From positions 82,968,501 through 83,032,500 of the forward strand of contig CM074865.1 in assembly GCA_037501455.1 (NCBI GenBank): DNA of 64,000 nt, given 5' to 3'. A model generated the notes under the pieces. It was not told the origin of the DNA and did no database searches. It was given only the letters and a program-made list of their open reading frames with translations. A program made the translations under genes and the position numbers. This DNA is from Lantana camara. Its lineage: Eukaryota; Streptophyta; Magnoliopsida; Lamiales; Verbenaceae. Below are positions 23,091 to 31,601 of this stretch, in pieces. The first letter of the stretch is position 1; each line of letters starts with the position of its first letter.

Positions 23091-24910
23091 GGATTTGACG
23101 AAAATCATCTCCTAAAATCATCACTTGCCTCAAATGGTAGGTCAAAACTATACATGTCTCTAAATGTTCGATTCACTGTCTTTTTATTTGCCATTGGCGC
23201 CTCATTCCAAATAATAGCCGACGCACATTCTATCAAAATAGATAAATCTGATTGTTTGCTAAAGTGACACGTTGAAAAAGGTTTGAAGATAGTAGGTATT
23301 TTTAGTTTTGAATGAGCAGTCATACCACCTTAAAGAAGGTTTGCTGCAACGCTTGATGTTGTAGTTGCAAAAATAATGAACCCATTCTTTCTAAAATTAG
23401 TAAGCAACAAATGTCTTACCTATTCCACCTACACCATCCAAAAAAATATTACACCATGTTTTATTTGCACTGCCCAACTGATCACATCAAATGCTGCGAA
23501 TAGGGATTTACTGAGAAAATTAAATGAGGTAAAATCTCTATGTGATATAGGAATTGAGAGTTCATGCTCCTGTAATTCGATAATAGATCCCAAATATTCA
23601 AATCCTTTAAAACTACTAGAAAAATAGTTTATTATGACACTCTAATATAACACTTTTTAGAAGGCGTTACAATAGAACTTCAATTGAGAAGCTTTTCATA
23701 AATCCATTTTATTACATATAATTTATTTTTTTATATTAAACTATTTATTTATTTATTAAAGTTAATATACTTAGACAATTTTATAAACAACATCACATTT
23801 TAATAGATTTATTGTGACATTTTCTATGATATATTTATTGTGACAATTTAAAAAAAAAACGTCATAAATATATTATTTTATCTTAATTTTATAAAGTAAT
23901 ATTTATATTTTGGCGCCCAATAGCAAATTCTCTAATAAATTAGAGGGAAAAGGAAAAACCTATTAAAGTGATGAGAAAGAAAATATATTTGCGGTCCTCA
24001 ACAGAACCCTATACTCATTTTTCCCGAGCACCGGAGGATCCGTCTAATTCAACCATAAATTTTTTACTTGTGATGTTATTCTTCATCACAAATTAACACT
24101 TTTGAAATGCTTAAAAAGGTCATAATACATTATACATTACTATGTTATATGATAACCTAATACATGTGACACTACAAAGCATCACAATATAACACTTGTC
24201 CTGATAACTTAAAGCATCATAACAACTATCATATTGTACGTGAAACTACAAAACATCACAATATCATACTTGTCTGATGACTTAAAGCATCATAATAACT
24301 ACCATATTGTTATGCTATGAAGCGTTACAACATAGCTTTACAATAAGATATTGCTATGACCAGCTACATAACGCTTTTGTCCAATGTCACAATATCTACT
24401 TTTGGTGACGAAATATGGCATCTCAAAAGCCTACTTTTTTAGTAGATATATCGAGGCAAAGTCAAACTCATTTATATTTCTCTCATGTTACATGAGAATC
24501 CCATTTATATCATTATCATGAAGAAATCCGTTCAAAACATAAAATTGATTCGTGCTACTTGATGAATAGTCTTTAGTCCTTTATGAGTCTTTTCATCCCA
24601 TAATCTTCTAACTTCACTTAGTTGCAGTACAACAAAATTATGGCAAACAACCTTCGAAAGGCTGATGATATTCTAAAATTCTGAGCTTCAATCAAAGCAG
24701 TCCCTAGTGCCATTGTCCTCTTGAAACACACTTGTTGGTTTGCTTAAAAGTCAAATAATGAACCCCATCAACAGTTAATAGATCCTCAAATGATTTTGGA
24801 CCCCTAACATGGTTCAGTAGAAGATCATTTGGTAATATTGCATATGCTAGCTCAATCACTTTTAGGATAGTCATTCTCTTTAACCCAACCCATGTGAAAG
24901 CCACCGGTAA
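23091..24910 (-). pseudogene. Helitron Rep/helicase (PIF1-like) relic, split
   Basis: On the minus strand 24904-24704 reads VIELAYAILPNDLLLNHVRGPKSFEDLLTVDG, the conserved VRGPxSFEDLRTVxG motif before the helicase part of plant Helitron proteins. After an inserted element (23612-24446) the relic continues at 23611-23091. There it gives GFIIFATTTSSVAANLL, GGMTAHSKLKIP and CHFSKQSDLSILIECASAIIWNEAPMANK. These correspond to PIF1 helicase motifs Ia and II (the usual motif II is xxWDEAPMxxK; here D has become N). Several stops and frame changes are present and the P-loop is degraded, so it is inactive. Confidence 0.72.
23612..24446. mobile_element. CACTA-like non-autonomous element inside the Helitron relic
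   Basis: It begins ACTACTAGAAAAATAG and ends CTACTTTTTTAGTAG, imperfect inverted ends resembling CACTACTAGAAAA of CACTA elements with the outermost bases mutated. It interrupts the helicase relic cleanly. The inside is AT-rich with about 95-base imperfect direct repeats near 24150-24315 (CATCACAATAT, ACTTAAAGCATCATAA). There is no reading frame. Confidence 0.5.
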
Positions 24911-25967
24911 TATTTTGAAAACTCACAATATAAATATTTATTTGGTTTCGTTTTTCATGGTATATTATTAAAAACTCAATTAACAATCATTCTTGAGTTT
25001 CTATCATCAACCAATATAACTGAAATCGATTGATGACTACAAAATCAAACTTGTTACCTGTTAGGAAGATGCACTTGTAATCTTATAACTGAAGACTAAA
25101 TTTTGCTAATTGAAAACTTAAACACTCGCCAAAAAACCTATGGTGCACATATCTATCTTCCATCAGCATATATTTGTTAACTTCATCATAATTAAGATCT
25201 GGGCGAACCTCAAATTCAATACATTGTCTGGCGGGCGAGACGCTTTGGGGATCACGTGAGCGCTGCGATAGAAGTGAGCGTCAGGATGGTCTCGTGCGCG
25301 GAGCAGGCAAGAGAACATCCCATGCCAGTGTCGAGTTGGGTTGACTGGACCCTGTGAAGTGAAATTACGGGCGTCGGGTAGACCCTTGGGAGAGGCCCAC
25401 GCTCGGAGGTTGTGTCTCGGCAGGCGAGCCTTGGGCTGCAAGCCTGCTAGTCGATGGGCCGAATCCGCTGCCACGGGCCCATCATCACGAGCGCCTGAGC
25501 CCAAGGGGTCCTTGTTTGATCTGAATGGGCCGTACAGATGTTGACACATGTACGGGGAAGATTCGAGCGTGATTCATATATACCTATATAAAAGCGTGAA
25601 TAATATGGATGTATTGCGAATTGTCCTTATACAATTAAATTTAACTATTTGATTTATAGTTTATGTGGACCAAAAATTAATGATTCAATTTAACTATTTC
25701 ATTTTGTTTAGTCCAATTAAATTAAATCAACTATATTAATATGGTGTGTTTGTATTTATAACTTAAAAGTATAGTTAAACCCTCACTAATTGCCAACATA
25801 TTTAAAAATTTTACTTTTTGGTAAATTAAAAGTAAGAAATTATATATTTCCAATCATTATGTGATAACGGAAGTATGTATATAAACGATCAAAATAATTA
25901 AGTACTCGAGCATTATATGACCGTAAAATCTCTAACTTCAGAGGCTCTGACAATCAAATTAAAGAAG
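24911..25967. other. Intergenic with a GC-rich block and a possible Helitron end
   Basis: Bases 25195-25560 are GC-rich against AT-rich flanks, with open frames on both strands that match nothing I know. At about 25580 CTATATAAAAGCGTGAATAATATGG resembles the left end of many plant Helitrons and recurs in diverged form at about 38293. No matching CTRR hairpin end was found. Confidence 0.35.
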
Positions 25968-25972
25968 CAGAA

Positions 25973-26149
25973 TGTTAGCCAGAGATACTAGGGATCTAAT
26001 CAAATCCCGTAATCTTTGTGTAAATATCCGTTTTCCTTATTTAGCGTAATTCTCTATATTATATACATGTATTGTATCTTGTATTGACTGATAGAAAGTG
26101 AGTAATAAAGAAAAACCCTTCCCAACCATGGTGTTCATAACTTCCAACA
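25973..26149 (+). repeat. Left LTR of the copia element
   Basis: 177 bases, TGTTAGCC...TTCCAACA. Confidence 0.95.
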
Positions 26150-26226
26150 TGGTATCAGAGCGGAATTCGATCACGCAGTGATCCGTGTTCTTGCTCATCA
26201 TATACCCAGTACCTGTTTTCTCGGCC

Positions 26227-29200
26227 ATGGCCGAAACCAGCAGTGCTCAGTCCAGCACCGCCATGGGACCGCAACAGCCCGCGGATTCCCTGACCACACA
26301 GCTCGTTAGCCTGATCAGTGACCTGCAGCCCCAAACCCAAAATACTCAGCATACTCAAAACCAAGAAGGGCAGAACAGAGGAGATGACCCATCATCGGTC
26401 GGAGCCTCCGACTTAGGGTCCGGGTTCTTAGCTCAAGGACCTTCAAAATCAGGGACAACTCCGGTGACTCGGGGTTACGCCACCAAGCCCCGATCAGGCG
26501 TGCCGTGGAGAACCACCGCACCATCACGCCGAGGCGGCAGCGTGAATAAACCGCCGGATAAGTGCAGCAAGTGTGGAAGGCCTGGACATGTCAAGGAGAC
26601 ATGCTTCGAAGTAATTGGGTTCCCACAGGGATGGCAAGGTCAGCGGTGGAATACCGCCCGTCCGCCGCGGGAGATGGCGGCGGTTGCAGACGGCGGAGGT
26701 GAGGCGAAAAGTGCAGCAGATGGGGAAGAGAGAGAGAAGGGATTCGTGGGGTTGGCGGCTGAAAATGGTAAAGGGGGGAAGTCTCAAACCCTAAGTAATA
26801 AGTGGGGAGAGGGAGATTGTCAGTTATACCCCTCAGACTCACCAATTTTGAATTATTACAAATCAGCCCTAACTCTTTCTAATTATAATACCTATGATAC
26901 CCCTAATCAAGAAAAGTGCAGATTTCACCCCAATTCGGATGACAGGGACTCCGGTGTGGCACTAAACATGGCAGGACATAGCATCACTCAGTGGATATTT
27001 GACTGTGGGGCCACCAATACTATGACTAATGATCGGTCTGACCTCACTGATCTTGTCCCACCGAAAATTACCTCAATTCAGAATGCGAACGGGGGTCTTG
27101 CCCCGGTTCTTGGAGCTGGAACCTTGTCACTATCTCCTACGATCAATTTAAAGAATTGTCTTTATATTCCTAGCTTATCTTGTAAATTGTTGTCCATTAG
27201 CCATATTACGAAAGAGTTGAATTGTACCATGCTTATGTTTCCCGGTTTTTGTCTGTTACAGGATATTCGTTCGGGGAAAGTGATTGGGCGTGGTACTGAA
27301 CGTGGGGGTCTATACTATGTCGATGAGGTGGCTCAACAAGGAACTGCAGCGCTCGCTCACGGGACAGTGGACCGTCAACAGTGGTTGTGGCACCGTCGTT
27401 TGGGTCATCCGTCGTTAGGGTATCTCCAGGTGCTTTTTCCTCAGTTATTTTCTAAACAGAATAAAATCACTTGTGAGACATGTATTCTTGCCAAGAGTCA
27501 TAGGCAATCTTTTTCAGTATCCAGCTCTCGTGCTAAGTCAGTTTTTTCTCTTATTCACTCTGATGTATGGGGACCCTCCCCGAACACTGGTTTGAGCCAT
27601 GAATTTAAATATTTTGTTTTGTTTATCGATGACTTCTCTCGGATGACTTGGGTATATTTCCTCAAAAATAAGTCTGAAGTTCCCTATAAATTCATGGATT
27701 TCTTTCAGCTGGTCAAAACACAATATAAATCTCAAATCCAGGTGCTTAGGTCGGACAATGGGGGGGAGTATGTCAATACCATTATGAAACAGTTTTTTGA
27801 AAAAAATGGGCTAGTTCACCAAACGTCGTGCCCTTCTACCCCTCAGCAAAACGGGGTAGCCGAGCGTAAAAACCGTCAACTTCTAGAGATGTCTAGGTCA
27901 CTTCTTCTCGAGTCCCGTTGTCCAAAGTCCATGTGGCCTGAAGCCGTTGCCACCTCTGTCTACTTGGCTAACCGACTTCCTTCGAGGTCTCTTAACCTAG
28001 AAACCCCTCTCCAGTGTCTTTGTAAACAAGTTAGTATCCCGTCTGTTTTAACTCTTCCACCTCGGGTCTTTGGCTGCTCGGTCTTTGTTCATATTCCCAA
28101 GCATAACAGAACCAAACTTGACCCTTGTTCCCTAAAATGTGTCTTTGTCGGGTATGGGGTTCACCAGAAGGGGTATAGGTGTTATCATCCACCCACCAGG
28201 CGTATGTTTGTCACTTTAGATTGTGACTTTATCGAAACAGAGTATTTCTTTACCTCCCCACTCAGTGGTCAGGGGGAGAGTCAGCAGTCAGACCCACTGA
28301 GTGGGATACTTTCTCATCCGCCACTCAACTCTTGGCCAGACACAGTCCCAAAAGAGCGAGTAGGCGGAACCACAGAACCGGCCTCTCCCATGGTACAGTC
28401 CCCCACTACTCCCACCGTTCCGGTCACCCCCACGGATAATCCTGAGGTTAGTAGTCACATGTTGGGGAGTTCTAGTTCTACTTCAGTTATTTCTTCTCCT
28501 ATTCTATATGGCCCTAACAGTGCAGGGATCAGTGAAGAACATAAAGAGAGTTATGAACAGGGGGAGACAGAGAGTAACGAACAGGGGGAGACAGAAACAA
28601 AGAGTAATGAACAGGGGGAGACAGAAACAAACAGATATGCCCTACCACCAAGAACGAACAGGGGAATCCCTCCAAAAAGATATGAACCCGAACACATAGG
28701 CAGAATTCCAAGGTATCCAATTGCTAATATCTCGGTCGGAACCTTAGCAGCACCAGCACGAGCCTATACAGCTTCCATCTACTCGGTCAAGGTTCCAAAC
28801 CGAGTGGAGGAAGCACTCGTAGAAGACAAGTGGGTTCAGGCCATGGATGCGGAAATGGAAGCACTAGAAAGGAATGAAACATGGGAGAAGTGCATACTTC
28901 CTCCCGGAAAGAAGGTAGTAGGATGCCGGTGGGTATACACAGTGAAACATCGGGCTGACGGCAGCATTGAGCGGTATAAAGCAAGGTTAGTGGCTAAGGG
29001 GTACACTCAGACTTACGGCATTGACTACTCAGAAACTTTCTCCCCCGTGGCGAAAATTGACACGATCAGGGTATTGTTCTCGGTAGCAGCAAACCGGGAT
29101 TGGGCATTACACCAGTTCGATGTTAAGAATGCATTCCTGCATGGAGAACTGCAAGAGGAAGTATACATGGAACCACCTCCGGGATTCACACAGGGATTTA

Positions 29201-30342
29201 GTGATAGAGAAGTATGTAAGCTCAAGAAAGCCCTTTATGGTTTGAAGCAGTCCCCCCGGGCTTGGTTTGGGAGGTTCTCAGCAGCAATGAAAAAATATGG
29301 CTATCATCAGAGTAACTCAGATCATACCCTCTTTATTAAAAGAAGGGACGGACTTGTGACATGCTTGATTATCTATGTTGACGATATGATCATCACAGGG
29401 GATGATACAGAGGAGATTTCCCAGCTAAGGAAAAATTTGTTCAGGGAGTTCGAGATGAAAGATCTGGGGCAGCTAAAGTACTTCCTTGGGATAGAAGTAC
29501 TGAGATCAAAGAAGGGTATATACATCTCTCAGAGAAAGTTCGTTCTTGATCTACTAGCAGAAACGGGGTTATTAGAATGTCGTCCAGTGGATAGTCCCAT
29601 GGTAGTAAATCATGGATTAAGGAGTATTGAGGGGTCAAGAGATGCTGACAAGCCACAGTATCAGCACCTGGTAGGGAAGTTGATTTACTTGTCGCACACT
29701 CGGCCTGATATCGCCTATGCTGTTGGGGTATTGAGTCAATTTATGCATCAACCAAAGAAGGAGCATTGGGATGCGGCGGTTAGAGTGTGTCGGTACCTAA
29801 AAGGATGTCCCGGTAGAGGAGTTCTGTTCCAGAAACACGGTCACTTAAGGATTGAGGCATATACAGATGCAGACTGGGCAGGAAGTCTAGGAGATCGGAG
29901 ATCCACGTCTGGGTATTTTACTCTTGTTGGAGGAAATATAGTGACTTGGAGAAGTAAAAAACAGAAGGTGGTGGCGCTTTCTAGCGCAGAGGCAGAGTTT
30001 CGAGGGATTGCTCGAGGAGTAGCAGAAATACTTTGGCTAAGGAAGCTACTTGGGGAAATCGGTCTCTTGAGCGAAGAAGCGTGTAGCCTGATGTGTGACA
30101 ATCGAGCAGCAATCAGCATATCTGAGAACCCCGTACAACATGACCGTACGAAGCACATTGAAGTTGATAGGCATTTTATCAAAGAGAAAATCGAGGAAGG
30201 TATCATTAAGTTGCCACATGTGAGGTCTGAAGATCAGCTCGCGGACATTCTCACCAAAGCCGTGAATGGTAGGATATTTGGGGAAGTCTTAGACAAGTTG
30301 CACATTGGAGATCCCACTATACAACTTGAGGGGGAGTGTTAG
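26227..30342 (+). CDS. Copia gag-pol polyprotein lacking an evident capsid domain
   Basis: The frame is open from 26185. I place the start at ATG 26227 because it has a strong context (GGCCATGGCC) and begins MAETSS as in the family, giving 1371 residues. In order (numbering from that Met): zinc knuckle CSKCGRPGHVKETC at 113-126; protease active site DCGATN near 259 (usual DSGA); then the GAG-pre-integrase HRRLGHPS...CETC. Integrase follows with HSDVWGP, SDNGGEY and QNGVAER. Reverse transcriptase follows with ARLVAKGYTQ, FDVKNAFLHG and the catalytic YVDDM. RNase H follows with YTDADWAGS, SSAEAEFRG and DNRAAISI. The stop TAG lies within the first bases of the right LTR. Only about 112 low-complexity residues precede the knuckle, where 200-250 residues with the UBN2/gag domain are usual, so the capsid part seems deleted in frame. 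A short repeat (EQGETE, three times) sits near 28546-28640. Confidence 0.9.
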   Translation: MAETSSAQSSTAMGPQQPADSLTTQLVSLISDLQPQTQNTQHTQNQEGQNRGDDPSSVGASDLGSGFLAQGPSKSGTTPVTRGYATKPRSGVPWRTTAPSRRGGSVNKPPDKCSKCGRPGHVKETCFEVIGFPQGWQGQRWNTARPPREMAAVADGGGEAKSAADGEEREKGFVGLAAENGKGGKSQTLSNKWGEGDCQLYPSDSPILNYYKSALTLSNYNTYDTPNQEKCRFHPNSDDRDSGVALNMAGHSITQWIFDCGATNTMTNDRSDLTDLVPPKITSIQNANGGLAPVLGAGTLSLSPTINLKNCLYIPSLSCKLLSISHITKELNCTMLMFPGFCLLQDIRSGKVIGRGTERGGLYYVDEVAQQGTAALAHGTVDRQQWLWHRRLGHPSLGYLQVLFPQLFSKQNKITCETCILAKSHRQSFSVSSSRAKSVFSLIHSDVWGPSPNTGLSHEFKYFVLFIDDFSRMTWVYFLKNKSEVPYKFMDFFQLVKTQYKSQIQVLRSDNGGEYVNTIMKQFFEKNGLVHQTSCPSTPQQNGVAERKNRQLLEMSRSLLLESRCPKSMWPEAVATSVYLANRLPSRSLNLETPLQCLCKQVSIPSVLTLPPRVFGCSVFVHIPKHNRTKLDPCSLKCVFVGYGVHQKGYRCYHPPTRRMFVTLDCDFIETEYFFTSPLSGQGESQQSDPLSGILSHPPLNSWPDTVPKERVGGTTEPASPMVQSPTTPTVPVTPTDNPEVSSHMLGSSSSTSVISSPILYGPNSAGISEEHKESYEQGETESNEQGETETKSNEQGETETNRYALPPRTNRGIPPKRYEPEHIGRIPRYPIANISVGTLAAPARAYTASIYSVKVPNRVEEALVEDKWVQAMDAEMEALERNETWEKCILPPGKKVVGCRWVYTVKHRADGSIERYKARLVAKGYTQTYGIDYSETFSPVAKIDTIRVLFSVAANRDWALHQFDVKNAFLHGELQEEVYMEPPPGFTQGFSDREVCKLKKALYGLKQSPRAWFGRFSAAMKKYGYHQSNSDHTLFIKRRDGLVTCLIIYVDDMIITGDDTEEISQLRKNLFREFEMKDLGQLKYFLGIEVLRSKKGIYISQRKFVLDLLAETGLLECRPVDSPMVVNHGLRSIEGSRDADKPQYQHLVGKLIYLSHTRPDIAYAVGVLSQFMHQPKKEHWDAAVRVCRYLKGCPGRGVLFQKHGHLRIEAYTDADWAGSLGDRRSTSGYFTLVGGNIVTWRSKKQKVVALSSAEAEFRGIARGVAEILWLRKLLGEIGLLSEEACSLMCDNRAAISISENPVQHDRTKHIEVDRHFIKEKIEEGIIKLPHVRSEDQLADILTKAVNGRIFGEVLDKLHIGDPTIQLEGEC

Positions 30343-30513
30343 CCAGAGATACTAGGGATCTAATCAAATCCCGTAATCTTTGTGTAAATATCCGTTTTCC
30401 TTATTTAGCGTAATTCTCTATATTATATACATGTATTGTATCTTGTATTGACTGATAGAAAGTGAGTAATAAAGAAAAACCCTTCCCAACCATGGTGTTC
30501 ATAACTTCCAACA
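30337..30513 (+). repeat. Right LTR of the copia element
   Basis: 177 bases, identical to the left LTR by eye. Confidence 0.95.
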
Positions 30514-30518
30514 CAGAA

Positions 30519-30830
30519 TACGGTTTGTCTCGCACCTCATTCGAAGCAGAATGTCGAGGTCTTGCTTCTGTCCAATGGATGAAGTACTTCTTGCTCAAGG
30601 ATCTTCACATATTTCACTCTGAAGCCGGGTATCGTATATTGTGATAGCAAGTCCGCCATGCACATCGTAACAAATCCCACTTCTCACGAATACACGAAAC
30701 ACATCGAAATCAACTGTCACGTTCACACAAAGAACTCGTACTTGCGCCAACACTTTCAAACTGGGACTGAAGAGTATTCAACTCCTCAGTAGCGGGCAGC
30801 ATTGCTCCCAATTCGAGCTGTAAAATAGAA
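30519..30830 (+). pseudogene. Older copia RNase H relic
   Basis: Just right of the young copia element the plus strand reads SFEAECRGLAS, LLKDLHI, CDSKSAMHIVTNPTSHEYTKHIEI and TKNSYL. These are the AEAEYRALA / CDNxAAxxIxxNPxxHExTKHIEID core of a copia RNase H, with at least one stop (near 30642) and no other domain. It is unrelated in sequence to the young element, so it comes from an earlier insertion that is now a fragment. Confidence 0.7.
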
Positions 30831-31601
30831 GTTATTTAGTGCTCGGAGGTAGACACTGACACAACAATAATTTAGAGTCTATTATTCACAAAAAACTCGA
30901 AAGTACAGGTTATACTTCTAAACTAACCGGAATTGCAATAAATTAATGAAATTTTGATTAGTGTTTAGCATAAAAATAGAATAAATGGCAGAAAGTGAAA
31001 AGTAGGATAATTAAAAGAATATTAATATGGTTCTACTCAATTACAAAAAAATATTGTAATGGGAAAATTAGATATTTAGATAGCAAAAGGCCACATTGCC
31101 GGTCTTGTTCTCATTAAACACCCCGTGTTTTCACATAAAAATATACATTGTTTGTGATAGTGAAAGTTCTTACTTTAACAAAAGAAAAAAAAAAATGATA
31201 AGCATTCCGAAAATTTACTATTTTACAAAAAAAACTCGAAACTATAGATATTCAAACCAACAGGCGCGCAGCCATAAGCTAAAGGAACTTTTGAAAGTCT
31301 TTTAACATAAAAATAGAATAAATGACTGAAAGTGCAAAAAGAAAAACATATAGACAGAAGGGATAATTACTAATATGAAAAGAGGACCATCATAATCGAG
31401 AAATTACAAAAACACCCAACAACGTAACAACGTGTTCTTTTGATAATTTTCACTGTGATTTTCGTAATCCTTGTCCGAAGACCAAATTCTTTTCCATAAT
31501 TTCTCAATTTGATTAAAACTGATGCTGTATTTGTATTTATCGATAGATAATATAATATAATATTACCTTTCGAAGAGTGTGTGAATAGCTACTGTTTGCC
31601 A
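30831..31601. other. Intergenic, 3' side of the NB-LRR gene
   Basis: AT-rich. A roughly 35-base segment (CATAAAAATAGAATAAATG, GAAAGTG) appears at about 30969 and again at about 31306. No gene recognised. Confidence 0.45.

Larger units (their letters stand above)
25968..30518 (+). mobile_element. Full-length young Ty1/copia retrotransposon
   Basis: LTRs 25973-26149 and 30337-30513 are 177 bases each and identical by eye. The target duplication CAGAA stands at 25968-25972 and 30514-30518. Directly after the left LTR lies TGGTATCAGAGC (26150-26161), the initiator-tRNA-Met primer site, and before the right LTR the polypurine tract GAGGGGGAG. One uninterrupted gag-pol frame fills the interior. 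Identical LTRs imply a very recent insertion. Confidence 0.95.
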
